A stretch of 64,000 nucleotides of DNA from Sipunculus nudus (GCA_026874595.1 CM049311.1:15777676-15841675); one strand, 5' to 3'. Positions 50,501-63,058 are shown, numbered from the stretch's first letter. Program-made: numbers and translations. The notes: generated by a model from the letters alone, not told the origin.

Positions 50501-51858
50501 CATTGTAAGTCAGGCGTTGATTCATTCCCGTCCTTATTGCAGATATCATAGTTGCCTTTATGATTCCATTAAAAAAGAGTTCTATCTCCATTTCTTTCTT
50601 TAAAAAGGTTGACTACATTTGTATGTTTTAATATGGTAAACGTAAGGACCTTTTTTAAATATTCGCACTGAAGTTTCTATAAAAAAAATAAAGTGACGTT
50701 CTGCATAATAGCACCTTAGTTTTTGGTAATAAATTTGAGTAAAAATAGAGATATGAGAGATTTTTTAACACACAGGATGGTCATCAGTATGGTATATTAC
50801 GGGGTGTCACTGAACACCGCAAGCTTGGCCGGGGATCCCTACCTCAACTTCTTTATCTGTGGAGCTGTTGAATTACCTGCATATATCACATGTCAAGTGG
50901 CTCTGAAGTACGTAGGCCGGAGATGGCTTCACATTATTATGATGGTTCTTGCCGGCGTTTTTCTTTTGGCTACATCGGCTGTGCCAACCGGTGCGTAATT
51001 TCCTTGTTGTTTCCGCTTTTCATCTAGTACTTCGGAGGTAAAGTAGAAATTATTAAAAAAAGTGAAGGAGGCTTTTGTTAATAATGTTTGTTCAATATAT
51101 CAAAATGTAATACATCGTAAAAGCTTGTCTAACAAAATGTTTACACACAGCCCGTTACAAAGCTGACGGATTTCCTGGTCAAAAACACGTGACTACCTTG
51201 GGATATCAACCCCATTAACCACCTAGGTCCTTCGTAATTCCGTTTAAACTCATACAATTCAGTACTACAAATATCTGTTCTTAGAAGCAGAAAAATTCAT
51301 ATTTCAGGATCAGATCCTGCCAAGAGTAACCGGTAGTTTAACCGATAGCATAACAAGACGAAATTTTTCAAAAAGAGCATAAACGAAATCGCATTTAAAA
51401 TCAGTTAAACGAGTAAAATAAATTTTTTTATTAGATAAGGTTAGGTTTGTTGAATTTGATTACAATTTTATGTATCTTTCTGTCTCATTTCTCTAGTAAA
51501 ATTCGTTTTCGATGATGCTGTTTGAATCAAGTCGATCAGGTTTAGGTCCCAGAAGTGTTGCTCTTGGCAGGTTCTAAGCCTGATCTATATGAAGTTGTGA
51601 ACCACGGCTATTATGAAACAAGCAAACCTTCTACCTCCTCCCAACCTCACACTGACAAAGGACAGACCATTGATGCCTGTTCTGTCTAAAATGTAAAACT
51701 GACTGCAATTGTTTTGTCCTTGTCTTATCGAAATCATCATGCAATAGTAACAGCTTAATCAGTTTTCATTTACTTGTATTTGAACATGCATCTGCATTTT
51801 ATGTATATTCATGACTGGTAAAATTAGGGGTTTGTATTAATATTGTGGTTTGTGCAAG

Positions 51859-51891
<33 letters not shown>

Positions 51892-53742
51892 GCAAAGATA
51901 TTAAATAATGAAACATCCTTTTCAGATATGAGTTGGGCTACAACCACGCTCACTATGTTTGGTAAATTCTGCATCAGTGCGTCGTTCACAATTATTTACT
52001 TGTTTTCGGCGGAAATCTTCCCAACGGTCGTCAGGCAAGTCGGCGTCAGCACCGGGTCGTGTTTCGCCAGGGTCGGCGGTTTAGTGTCTCCGTATATCGC
52101 TCTTCTGGTGAGCTTTTCAAAACGATTTTGGTGGAGGTTGTTAAGCTTTCATAGATCGTAACTGTAATTAATGCATATGCAAGGATTAGCAGGCTACGTT
52201 ATGGTACAGAACCTGATACTCAATGCTTCATCTAAGAAGGTTGGCTCACGTTATGAGTTACCTACCACAGTTATTCATAACAACAGTATTTTAATTAATA
52301 CAAAACGGACCCAAAACCTTCTTGGTTGTCGCTCAGAGTAAATAGAGATCATAATCTATGGTAGGGGAGGCTAATACAGACAGAGCAATAGCACGATCAG
52401 CGAAGTGAAAGGGGACATGTTTGCGATGGATATCAGTCTAGATTTCTGTTAACTTAAAAAGGGAGGCGTGTTTTCAGATTATGATACAACGGAAGGCACA
52501 GGGCTCAATTCAACAACAAGCAAGAAGCGCCACATGTAGACTTGTTCTTATTGCTCCTATTGTCATTTGTATTTTCATTTGTATGGAGTTGACTCTTATC
52601 ATGTATTTTGATGAGATGACATCTAAATGAGAACGATGTGGTTATTGATGCAGTGGCTTAAATTTGTATTTTGATCGGATAATTACAGTCCATGGGTCTA
52701 CAGCGAAATTTAAACTGTAATTGGTCTAGAATGAATGGATGGTATACATGTACGGACGTACGGACATGGAAGGACGTGCAGTCCTCCAGTAATGTGTCAA
52801 CTTGATGTTTAACTTTATTTGAGAACGGATTTTTGTGTATATTAAACTATGCATAAGGTTTAATATAATCTTTGGTCTGTGTTATTTGATATTTTGATTT
52901 CAAAACTGCAGAATCCTGTTTATATCTAAAAATAAAAGACGACTTTCATTAACAACATTTGAGTGCTTAGGTGAAAAGTTGACAGATTTGGAGAAAGTTA
53001 AGCATGATTAATTGCACCTCGTTATCACATATTAAAAGGTTTACAAACAGAAAAAAAGTTATGTTGGTTATCGCTCAGAGTAAACAAGCAAAGCAGACGG
53101 AAACATCGAATGTTCCATACACATACTTTTCGATTATTTTCTTATCCGAGTTCACAAAGGTGTTGAACCTTGATATTTAGAATCAAAACATCGGAGGGGT
53201 CTACGAATAAATAAGGGGACAGGCATAATAAACAACTGCGTACTTATGTAAACATGTTTGGGATATATACATATTAAGAAAGTTTAGTATGATTAAATTT
53301 ATTTCGTTTCCAAAATCATAAAAGGTTTACATGACATGAGTTACATACGTTACAAAACCTATTAATTATAAAAAAAGGAAACTTGCTTCAAAATCTTGTG
53401 ACGGATTAGAATATTTGTATTTAAAGAAATAGTAACTAAAGCAATTTTAAATATAAAACGTGCATGCGTCCATTTTAACTCATTGAGAACTGGTACATTT
53501 TCCGCTGCGGCGGCCAACATAATCCCCGCAGAAATGTTAATTTTGGGCCTTATCTAATAAATACTATTTCTTCTTTGCAGAGCGATGTTAATATGGTCCT
53601 CCCGCCAATAATCTTTGGTGCTCTCACTGTATTAGCCGGCTTACTTTCTCTAATGTTACCAGAGACCAAAGGAAAGATATTACCGCAAAGTATCGAGGAA
53701 GGAGAAGTGTTTGGGGAAGAAGGAGGAGAGGCGTATGTATAA
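44123..53742 (+). CDS. Intact SLC22-like organic ion transporter gene, copy C (8 exons, 515 aa)
   Basis: Exons: 44123-44500, 45714-45817, 47070-47224, 47695-47863, 49854-49980, 50720-50990, 51926-52107 and 53581-53742. All introns are GT-AG. The joined 1548 nt give 515 residues, near the family's usual 500-560. Expected role: polyspecific organic cation, anion or carnitine transport across the plasma membrane; the substrate cannot be read from sequence. Evidence: TM1 then a large Cys-rich, glycosylatable loop; CRHGWTYD (about 109-116); FDLVCD (127-132); MFS motif GAISDRFGRR (156-165); VYYGVSLNTASLAGDPYLNF in exon 6; KYVGRRW; FSAEIFPTVVRQVG (427-440); PETKGKILPQSIEEGE near the end. The ATG has a good context (AAGATGG) and an in-frame TGA 18 nt upstream. 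Oddity: the usual PESPRW loop motif is replaced by HDTACW. Confidence 0.9.
44775..44789 (+). repeat. Poly-G tract (15 G)
   Basis: Copy C intron 1, homologous to 18132-18144. Confidence 0.95.
45130..45345. repeat. Segment in copy C intron 1 absent from copy B
   Basis: B and C introns are collinear on both sides, but this roughly 215-bp piece has no counterpart in B. It is probably a small insertion; family not recognised. Confidence 0.45.
45714..45817 (+). CDS. Copy C exon 2: TM2 and start of MFS motif A
   Basis: Residues 127-160 plus two bases of Arg161. FDLVCDRKVLQAVGRSV is the SLC22 signature after the big loop. Acceptor TTTTCAG, donor GTAAGT. Confidence 0.9.
46440..46505 (+). repeat. Tandem duplication, 33 bp, in copy C intron 2
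   Basis: GACTTACCTGACTAATGTTA plus ACATGGATAA occurs twice in a row (first copy begins TACTTACCTG). Copy A has a single version near 985-1022. Confidence 0.8.
47070..47224 (+). CDS. Copy C exon 3: TM3-TM4
   Basis: Residues 161-212. Completes DRFGRR, then two helices with VFRFLVAMGNVGAFTTSFVI. No stops, unlike copy B. Confidence 0.9.
47695..47863 (+). CDS. Copy C exon 4: TM5-TM6
   Basis: Residues 213-268. LEIVGRSYRADVTFGSRQFI corresponds to the E-x-x-G-x-x-x-R segment before TM5 of MFS proteins. Acceptor TTTTAG, donor GTAAGC. Confidence 0.9.
48830..49440. repeat. Copy C counterpart of the shared intron-4 block
   Basis: Matches 25385-25975 and includes the 11-G run at 48892-48902. Antisense frame open over about 110 codons; not recognised. 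Confidence 0.5.
49854..49980 (+). CDS. Copy C exon 5: central cytoplasmic loop
   Basis: Residues 269-311. DRKEEGEGMLRKMAKWNKAH is the usual charged loop after TM6. It is preceded by VAHDTACWFYAN instead of a PESPRWL-type motif. Acceptor TATCAAG lacks a strong pyrimidine tract, so this border is the least certain, but phase fits exactly. Confidence 0.8.
50720..50990 (+). CDS. Copy C exon 6: TM7-TM9
   Basis: Residues 312-401. LTHRMVISMVYYGVSLNT, LAGDPYLNFF and VALKYVGRRWLH match the SLC22 C-half. Acceptor CCTTAG, donor GTGCGT. Confidence 0.88.
51859..51889. repeat. (TA)n microsatellite
   Basis: About 15 TA units, roughly 35 bp upstream of exon 7. Confidence 0.95.
51926..52107 (+). CDS. Copy C exon 7: TM10-TM11
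   Basis: Residues 402-462. TTLTMFGKFCISASFTIIYL, FSAEIFPTVVRQVGVSTG and GGLVSPYIALL are diagnostic for SLC22. This is the exon found as isolated relics at 12600 and 59676. Confidence 0.9.
53581..53742 (+). CDS. Copy C exon 8: TM12 and cytoplasmic tail
   Basis: Residues 463-515 and TAA. VLPPIIFGALTVLAGLLSLM, then PETKGKILPQSIEEGE and an acidic Gly/Glu tail ending EAYV. Confidence 0.9.
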   Translation, partial: SDVNMVLPPIIFGALTVLAGLLSLMLPETKGKILPQSIEEGEVFGEEGGEAYV

Positions 53743-53746
53743 TATA

Positions 53747-56480
53747 TGTGTTAAAAATACTCTACCCAAAAAATAGTTTATATCATGAAAGATTGATTGC
53801 TTTTATCAAATTACTATGACCGATATGATTCATTACATTTATATTAGTTTTCTACATATATGATTTATTTGATTGTTTTCTTTTATTGGGGGTCGGGGTG
53901 GAATAGTCGTTAAAACGCTCGTTTTGTGAAGGAAATAGAAAATAAAAACTGTGACGAAATGTTTCATAAAAGTGCTTTGGTTGAATCATCTCTATTAAGT
54001 ACAGTTTTATTTATAGATTAATATAAATATGTTATTGAAAAGTAAAGGATTGAATTAACACAAATAATCGCTATTTGTAGCTTCTTTTAAACATATCTGT
54101 TATATCATCATATTTTATCTGAGATTTATATAAACTTTACCCGGCACAGATAACTTATCCATATTGCAGAAACCTCTCAACGCACGTGGAGGGAGAAACT
54201 GGTAATGGACGAGTAAATCCAGACATTCCAATGAACGATGTTTATGTTACAAAATTCTAGGTATCTAGTATCATTAAAAAAAATCACCGAAAAATGTCCC
54301 ATGAAGTATGTGGTGGTTCAAGCAATAGGCACCCGTAACTTGTATAGCAGTGCGTGAATCAGTCACGTCATCACTGTACTGTTCCTAGCGTTAGCTGATT
54401 TTAATTCAAGTATACAGATGTGTAACTGCTGTTTAATACTGTGGTTTGTTTTATATTCTCGAGGGTTTGCAAATGCGAAATATTCGTGGAGAAGAAATGA
54501 TCGCAAATTTAAATCCTCGTGACGTCACAGTTGAACAGTAATTAATTCTATAGCCTCACTTGCAATTCATTTATTAATCGTAAAACATACATGAAAAGTA
54601 AATAAGTTCTTTTGTAGATCTGCCACTATTGCATGAAGGATATCAAAATCTTTGAAGTTTCCTTAGCTCCTCTTTATAATTGTTTAGATTTTGTGTGATT
54701 ATTGGGAAAGTGATGTAATCATTATTAACTTTATTGTCTATGTTACTGTATGGTAAATCACGATACACTCGAAACAGTGAAGAGATGAAAACCTGGAGTA
54801 TATTACCTCGCAAATATAAAACCAACCACAGTACATATATAAGTGGCGTGATTTAGAGGTAGCAGTTAATGGCAAACTGAATTATATCAAAATTATTATA
54901 AAGACTGAAAATCGATTACAAAGCATGGTGGTCACTTGTTCCCTTTTCTTATACCTGTGCAATCATGACACAGAGCAAGCAAGGGTTAACGTTTGATGAG
55001 ATCCCTAATACGTTGCACCATTATGTATGAAAATTTATACAGTACTGCAAAATTAATCACTTGAAAACTAATAAATACCACAGACTCAGACCATTTCTTC
55101 AGCTCAACCATATGCTAGTTCCATGTATTAAGTATAGTGTGCATACTCATGTACAGCTAGTCTTTCATATGTTCTCAATATAAATAATTTAGCGTGATTC
55201 AAAGGTCGAGTTATCAATATTTAAAGTCTTATTTAAATCATCTTAATCCAACTAAGCTTTAAACTCAGTAGTCAGATATATGTAAGCCGATGTTAACCAT
55301 GGGTGCAAACATATTTGCGATATAGGAAAGCTTTTGGCCGTATTACATTATAATATCCTATATAAACACAATAGTATTGTGTGCGTATCTTAATTTAGCA
55401 CGAACATTTAGGTTTCCATAAAAGACTTTTACATTGTTCAAAGCTGTTATGTCTTCCTCAGGCATTTAGAGTTGCTGAGAAAAGGGAGCCAATCAATCTT
55501 TTAACTAAATATTAAACGGTTCAAGGTTTTCCTACCCTTTTTATGTGAATTCTGGGTTCTGTAAGGTATAAAAATGTAATGTTTTAGCTATTTCTAATTC
55601 ATACAGAGTAATTATTTAAAAATAATAACTATGATTAATAGATAAGAAATGTTCTTTAAATGTTTCCCGAGAGTAAACAGCTACCAAAAACACAAAAAAT
55701 GATCCAATACAACAGTAAGTTCTCGAAAATACACATATTCCCATGTAGACATCCTCACTCGGTCCTCGGAAAACACGGAAAATGTTCTACCACTCAAAGA
55801 ACTTTGACCTCTAATCTGTTATCAAAAGGACTCTATCGCCTCTATCTGTGTAATGCAGTGTCAATTCTCAAGGCGCGCTTTCTTGAAATCAATTGTTCAA
55901 ATCGGTGCATTAGACAAAGTTCGAAATCATGGAATTCATGTTCACAGGCTTTCCATGAATCCTGTCAGGAACACGCATCCGACTGGTAAAACACAATGTT
56001 CTCACTGTGCACTTGTCCTTTCTTGTTGCGATTACAACTATGTCCGTAGGCCAGACGACTAGTCTTCACAATGTCGTTTTCAAAGAAAATATAGCAAAGG
56101 TATGTCTTTCCATGCAAAAAGTCTATATTTAGCTGGGCAAGTCTCCCTGTTAGACGTCATTCATGTTGGTACAGAAATTATAAATCTACTGAATATACAG
56201 AAACCATCTCCTCTATCATCGCTCACTCATACGTCATGCTTAGCCAATTCTCCCCATTATATGCACTGACTGTCTATCATACTTACCATCTATCACATTA
56301 CCTCATAATTTTTTTGGGTTCAAATTCTAGAAAATGCCACGTCTCAGTCACATATACGAATACTTTTTAGTCTTCTTAGTTTATGCAGGTCCCAGAGATT
56401 AACGGAAAATTGACTAATGATTCAGCTGTTTGGAATCGACAAACCTGACAGTAACCACTTTCCATAGGCATTCATTACGG
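53747..56480. other. 3' flank of copy C
   Basis: Collinear with 6027-8370 behind copy A. The two part near 56480/8370, where unit A has the LINE relic and unit C has unrelated DNA. No gene supported. Confidence 0.65.
53941..53946 (+). promoter_or_regulatory. Possible polyadenylation signal of copy C
   Basis: AATAAA about 200 nt after the stop codon. Such hexamers are common in AT-rich DNA, so this is only a candidate. Confidence 0.3.
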
Positions 56481-57730
56481 GTGATTAACAAACCCAAAGA
56501 GCCCACAGCTGACAGGTGCAGGAGAGCTGTAGTCCCACCCAGAATCATTTTCCTACTGTTAATTCATTAATTAACTACTCTTTTATCATGCATTAATTGC
56601 CTCTCTAAATCACAACAAAACTACACAAGGGGTCAGGCTTTTGTCACACAATCGCGACTGTCGAATGTTTGTACCAACTGTATCCCATGGGAGCGGAGCC
56701 CTGCTACAGCAGTATTGTAATTTTTTAAAAGATTTTTAATAAAAAAATTGTTCAATGTTGATGCGAGTTGTATATAAAATAACAGGGGAAAGTATCGCTT
56801 CAGAAACCAGCGAGACGTCAAAATGCATCCCTTAAAAATTCTTCATTATATAAACTGCGTGATTGTTGTTATATGAGAATTTCACGGCTTAAAACACAAT
56901 GGCTCAATGTAAACGGGTTAATAATATCATATTATCATTCATTTTGGTTTTTTATCACTTCTGAAACACTACATTTCATTGATACTCGAGGAAATTTGGG
57001 ACACTGTGTCGCAGTTTTGATAACAATTTGTATGTTAACTATTGTAGTTAGAGCAAATATTTAATGGTTAAATTACACTCATTCGATAAACAAAATGTAT
57101 GTGTGTGTGAGGTGAGGATGGAGGGTGTCCTCCATTTCCCAACCTTATTGCGCCGATGCATAATTCATTCATTTCGTTTAAAACATGTTCTTTCAAACAT
57201 TTTATTATTGCTAAGTGCATTTAAGTGCACCATGCTCTGAAAGCAGTATCTAACCAAAGCCAACACCTGTGTGATCTGAGCTCAATTAAAACTTTTTATT
57301 TTAGACTAACAGGATAAGAACATCTTCCGAATTCCAATAATTTTTTAATCAGGCCGATTCCGAAATTTGACAATTAACTTAAGCTAATCCCTTGAACCTT
57401 CCATAAAAATAAACCAAAAACGACGATCCCACGATACACATTGTTTGTTTGTTTATAGCAGCCTATATGTAGCACGGGTTACCAAAATAGCCCATATTTG
57501 CCATCCAAACACGTCCAGCGGAGAAGTTTAGCCGTAGGAGATTATATTTTTAGGAAATTTTAAATCTGCGCAAACTTGTTAAAATACGTGAAGGCTAAGG
57601 TACCAGAAAACTCAAAGACAAATGCCTTTATATATATGCTTATATATGTAGTGTAAATATTATGGATGAATATTGAATAAAGTAATACAATATCAATGTT
57701 GTTATTATTATACCTACATATAATATATAT
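56481..57730. other. Unit C-specific DNA without recognised genes
   Basis: Fills the place of the LINE relic of unit A. I recognise no coding or terminal-repeat structure. Homology to unit A resumes near 57735. Confidence 0.45.
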
Positions 57731-58131
57731 ATGTATGTATATAACTCTATCGCCATGTACATGATCTATGATTTCCAACTATATTCTCAAGGGCATAGAA
57801 GTGGCTTTTTCTTCAGAATGTGACGGGGAATAAAACTTTAGAAATTTTTACGACACATATCTATAATAACATTTTTTATATGCAGCTGCCCAAAAGGGGT
57901 CAACTGGTCCAGATTCAGAATTGTGCCATGTATGTTTATTTGTTTTACTGATACGCTTTTATTGTTGTTGCGTGCTGAAAGCAGGATAATATATACCAAC
58001 AGATAACACAACACTTGAGTTTAAGTAACTGCCTTTGAGTAACTTAAAGTTTGTTGACCACATAAAGTATTCAGAAAGCAGTCCTCTATCACGCGTCCTC
58101 ACAGTGGGATCGATTTTTCTACAACGGTGGT

Positions 58132-58152
58132 GGGGGGGGGGGGGGGGGGGGG
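58132..58152 (+). repeat. Poly-G tract (21 G)
   Basis: The longest G run in the window, in the duplicated 3' flank; the unit B equivalent near 32040 has only GGGTGGGGG. Confidence 0.95.
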
Positions 58153-58639
58153 ACTCACACTGGGAAGATAAGCAATGTTAATATTTATAGATTTCATTGT
58201 TTCTGTAACACATTTATATATAATCATTAAGTGTGAGTTTTTTTTAAATAAGGTGTTACGTTTCCGGAATGTGTGACTTCTGAAGATTTATAATATTTCA
58301 TAGTTAATTGATCGCTAATGATGACTAAAATGTGTATTGGTGAATTAAAAGCACACGACACCCCAGGTGGAAAACAGGTAAGAGGAGACGATCAATTCTC
58401 GGAGTTTTGGCAGGTTTACCCAGCATGGGTCCTTTCTCAGGTTGCTTTAAATCAGTAATGCATAAATGAAACATTTACAAAAAGTTATTCAGTTAAAGTC
58501 CTTAAACGGTGTGTATTATTATTCAGTTACGGGATCCTGGGGCGGGTGTTTATCGTTAAATTCTGCAAAATTAACAAAAGATCGTGGAACCAGATGTGTA
58601 TGTGATATTGTCAAGCTTAGATTTATAATTGTTTAGATA

Positions 58640-59670
58640 TGCAAAAAAATATATTAAAGTGTTAGCAGTGCAACGCACACTTGCGGTTAATTGCAAATAT
58701 GAAAAATCAGTAAGTTATATTTGTGTAAAACAAAAAATATATCAGTTTGAAGGAGATTCTCCAAACTTGTGGCCTTGAGGGCATCTTTAGTTGAAATCTC
58801 ACAAAAGAATTTTCTAGCTTTTAAACTGACAAAGTTATAAGTCCCAAAAATGCATGACCAAGGTTAATGCAGCATTTGAAGCAGCTACTTATCAGAAAAA
58901 AGCCACGGATTGCTGAATAAAATGGGCTACAATTTATGAGGCAAGGAGGATTCTGGCAAAGTTATAAAGAAAAACGATTTTTATATGAGTTTTTACTTAT
59001 ATTAACCAAAAACAAGAGGCTTCAAGAACTTCGATTGTGAACCAACTATGACATTTTGAAAGCTCATAAACTCTGTGAATCTGTATTTTTTCATATGCAA
59101 CAGTTTGAAAATAAAATCTATACATGGAATGAGTATAGCTTTTTTTAGCAGTTTGGCAAGTGCAATCTTATTTATCCAAAGCCGCTCCTTTCGCATCTCT
59201 TAAGTCCAATCACAACATATACAAATTAATATATGCCTGCCGTAACCAAGGATTCCCCTTGGAAAATCGATATATAATACTCATACTGCGACTAATTCAA
59301 ATCTATCAGCCAAACAATCGACAATCTTTCTATTGGCGAAAATGAACATGAAATTTGTTTAACTTCAGTGAATGTGATATAAATATGCAATATTTCAAAA
59401 CATGGAGCAGAGATTAGAATCTTTCTTGCAAGTTTGCAATCTTTTAAGGCTTTTGCTAGCCTTGTCAGTTGAGAGAAAATTGGGTTGTGGTTACCTAATT
59501 TTACTCGATGTAGGATTACATAAAAAAATCGCAAAGTATTTGGCTTAAGGTACTTTAATTTTCTATGTATAATAAAATACCTGTCACAAAAAATATATGT
59601 TCTTAATAACATTATAGGATTATTAAAAAAATCGTATTAATAATTGTATTGAGAATCTGTAACTTTTTGT
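58640..59670. other. DNA between unit C flank and exon-7 relic E
   Basis: AT-rich, no supported gene. Part (58850-59130) resembles 32580-32830 in unit B's flank. Confidence 0.45.
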
Positions 59671-59675
59671 ATCAG

Positions 59676-59770
59676 ATAACCACATTACTGATTATGTATC
59701 TGCATCACTGCATTTTTCAATCGTGTACTTGTTTTCTGCTGAGACCTCCCAGTGCGTCCTCCGGCAGTAA
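59676..59770 (+). pseudogene. Diverged orphan SLC22 exon 7 relic, copy E
   Basis: After a TATCAG acceptor the sequence resembles exon 7: ATCTGCATCACTGCATT matches copies B and C, and a frame reads VYLFSAETSQCVLRQ where copy C has IYLFSAEIFPTVVRQ. It is more diverged than copies A, B and D, shorter near its 5' end, and ends in TAA directly after RQ. No other exon is recognisable nearby. Confidence 0.65.
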
Positions 59771-61400
59771 TGATCATTCTGTTTATCTTTTACTCCTGTG
59801 AAAGGATGCCTAAGAAGTTTCCAAATTTTAATAAATATATATATATATATTTTATACTCATTCATCATCGAGATCCCTTTATTAAATCAAGCTGATGGAG
59901 AACTAAATATGATATTTTTTACTTCAAAACAGAAAGAAAGTAATAATAACTATATAATAATAAAGAACAATATAAAGTACAGAATAACAGAAAAAATTTA
60001 GATAATAATTTACATAACAATTGTCGTAGAATATTTAAAATGGTATTTAAAAGAGTTTTTCCCCCTTTTCCCCACATCTTTATGGAATTCTAATACTTGT
60101 TCTGCTACACTACGTTCGAATCATTTCTTATCTGTTAGGTAGATAATGAAAATCAAGAGCGAATTGATCATTCTACTCCAGTAATGGAAAATCATATGAA
60201 CAACAAATCGTCCCGTAAACTAAGTTGATATAAAGATAGAATTATCTCGCGTAACGTTAAAATAATAAGTTTTATTGATTTATTTTGATTAATTGATACA
60301 TTTTTTCTTCACTGTGTGAACGTTTGGTAGTATTAATATCTTGGCTTTCAGACTATAGTCAGGAAGGGAACTAGAATGAGCATACATTCAATCAAATCAA
60401 TATAAAAATGGTGTCTCTACGGAACTAAAGAATTTTTCGATCAAGTAGGTTGAAAATATGTTTGCATTCATAATATTATGCCTTTTATCATGAATCCAAA
60501 GAACTATGTGAATTATCGTTGACAGGCATATTGATAATGCCAACGTTATTTGATAATAAGCAGTTGGTTTCACCTATATTGAAATATGTTGTACAAAGTC
60601 ATTTTTTCCCATGTTAACAGGGTTAAGTAAGAAATGTTAAAAAAAGGAAGGTTTTCATATTCTGATTCTGATAATACTGTAAAGTAAGATAAATTAAATT
60701 TATTTAAGTTATTTAAAAACTATTGTCCATATGTAAATTTAAAATTTATTATTTCATGTGATTGACTAAATAATGTAATGACTGTCATCAAAGATCTCAA
60801 GAACAGCTGCAACTACTGTTTAAGTGACTTATAAGTAGATGTTAGCCATGAATGTTGCCAACTTTGTTGTAATACTGCTAAATGGGAATTTAACATTCAC
60901 CTTATTTATCAGCTTCTCGAATGTATATTATAACTAAAGGTGGTACCACTCTACCACACAAAACTCCTCGGTAGTCACGCCTCAAAATGGCTTTTTGTTG
61001 GTCTGACATTGACGAGAACGGTGGCTTATTTGTTCTAGAGGAGTCATTTCAAATATTTCCCCACACAAATGTGACATCCCTATCGTGAAAGGAACATTAC
61101 AACGCCATCTGAAAGGACCTACGTGAACTACTCAAGAACGTGTTCCTTATAGTTGTTACAATAAGCGGACGTGGCACCTTCTAAATTTGCTTTATTCTTT
61201 AAACTTCCATTCCGACTCCATCCTTTTGTAATTTGCAACCCTCGGTCCTAACTTCCTGCGTTGGAACCACCAGGAGGTGGGTTTGTAAAAGTGTTGCCCA
61301 CTTGTTCTCTGTTTTTTCTCTTTAATCTTAGCCAGTGGCGTAGGAGTGTTTAAATACAATCTTGATTAAGTCAGTTCGTGCCACTCATCAAGTTAGTTTG
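59771..61400. other. Intergenic DNA
   Basis: AT-rich, no gene recognised; a short TA run near 59836-59851. Confidence 0.45.
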
Positions 61401-61504
61401 CAGTTTTTATTTACAAACACACCTCTGTATGATTCACAGTAGGAATAGGCTTGGTTCTCTGACGTATCGAAAACTGTGGCATGTTTTGAAATCGGAAGGA
61501 TTTT

Positions 61505-61940
61505 GATATACAGGGGTTCTACCAGGCTGCGTTGACAACTCGTCAAACAAGGAGGAGGTTGAGATTGAAGACCTTATCAAGGAATTGTTGTCAAGAACTG
61601 AAGACCACGTAGGTATACTTTGCATGCGACAACACGAGCCAGAGGTACATTATATATGTAATAACATGGGTTTTCCCCAGGGAATGTTAATTAAAATGCT
61701 TAGAAAAGCTGATGAGCATCAAAACAAAAGGACCAGAGCCAGAGGAAGCAATGCCGACGACCACTGACATTGTATCACTGGTTAGAAAAAAAGACGGCGG
61801 CTACAGTGACAGCATGTCTGAGGGAAATGATGAACTTTCTTAACCAGTGACTGTCAGAGAAGCCCTGGGAGGAATTGAAACAGAGGTTCGGTATATGGAA
61901 TAACATAGGTTTGCCCGAGATAATCTTGATTACCCTGTAG
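61505..61940 (+). pseudogene. Possible UBA-like coding remnant (unidentified gene)
   Basis: An open frame from about 61508 to 61767 reads VEIEDLIKELLSRTEDHVG, then EVHYICNNMGFPQGMLIKML. A second frame overlapping its end (from 61712) continues with PEPEEAMPTTTDIVSLVRKK and DGGYSDSMSEGNDELS, as if one frameshift separated them. Near 61885 a diverged repeat of the first motif appears (EVRYM, then NNIGLPEIILITL). The MGFP word in a helical, acidic context recalls UBA domains such as those of IAP-type proteins, but this is inference from a short motif. No start, splice sites or further exons were found. Confidence 0.35.
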
Positions 61941-61944
61941 GTTT

Positions 61945-63000
61945 ATTTATAATATAAATTTATTTAAAACTTCTTCATATTTACAACTTAGTGTTCCATA
62001 ATATATAAATTGGCACAAACGTGACCTATATATATATCTATTATATATTTATTGATTATATATAGGTAAAGAGAAAGAGTGACGCCTTTTAGATCGACTA
62101 AATTGTTTATTTACACACGAGCTTTCGAAGCGCACAAATTTACCACTTAAAACTCTCAACCAAGAGTCCGAAGAGCTCATGTCCGGTGTTGCAACCACTC
62201 TACTAGAAATGCAAGCTTCACTAGCCAAACAGATGGGTTTTATATGCACCAGAAACAAAATATGTACATTTACTTATATATATGTGGGCTTTCAAAAATT
62301 CGGGGCAATGGTCTGTGACGCTCTGTTCTGGAAGTCCAAAAACGACCTGTTTTTATAAATCGAAAAATCCTCCATACGTTAAGAGCACTGTATTTCATGC
62401 GGTAAAAACCATGCTAATGACAATTGAAAGTTTCTATGAAATGCTTTAGTGACGTGATTTATTTTAATCTTAGGTATAAAAGAAGATCGCCTTATTGTTT
62501 GGAATGATGAAAGACATATTTAATTGATATTGTTAATAATTAATAAATAAAAGCCTTGAAAAACACTTTGTATATACTCCTTGTGCTTGGCCAATTTCTC
62601 TTTTGCAAACCGGTATGCACACCTGGTTTTAATTAGTTAGTTCAGAACTGGTCTGGACCTGGTGTTAAGCCAGGCATCTGGTGCAACGAGCCTATACTAG
62701 ATGTGATCTAACCTTTAATTGAAAGGTAAAATAAGTACCTGGAGCTTGTATACATAACTTATTTAAAGATATAAATATTATTAATTAGGAATTAATAACA
62801 GACTCTGGATGAAGAAAAAAGTGATTCAGAGTAGTATTACAGATACCTCCTATTCCTAGACAAGATATATTAGTAAACAGCATGTATCTTTCATGTAAAC
62901 TGTTAATCTCGGCCAAAAAGGGACAAGTAACCTAACCATTCTCTGGTCAAAATTAATTTTTGGTGTAAAGTAAAAGAGAAACGTTGACTTAAGTTTTTCT
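61945..63000. other. Intergenic DNA
   Basis: No gene recognised. Confidence 0.45.
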
Positions 63001-63054
63001 TTATGGCCTACCATTTTGGACTGGCTACAGTCAAATGACTATGTTTACCGTGGA

Positions 63055-63058
63055 TTAT

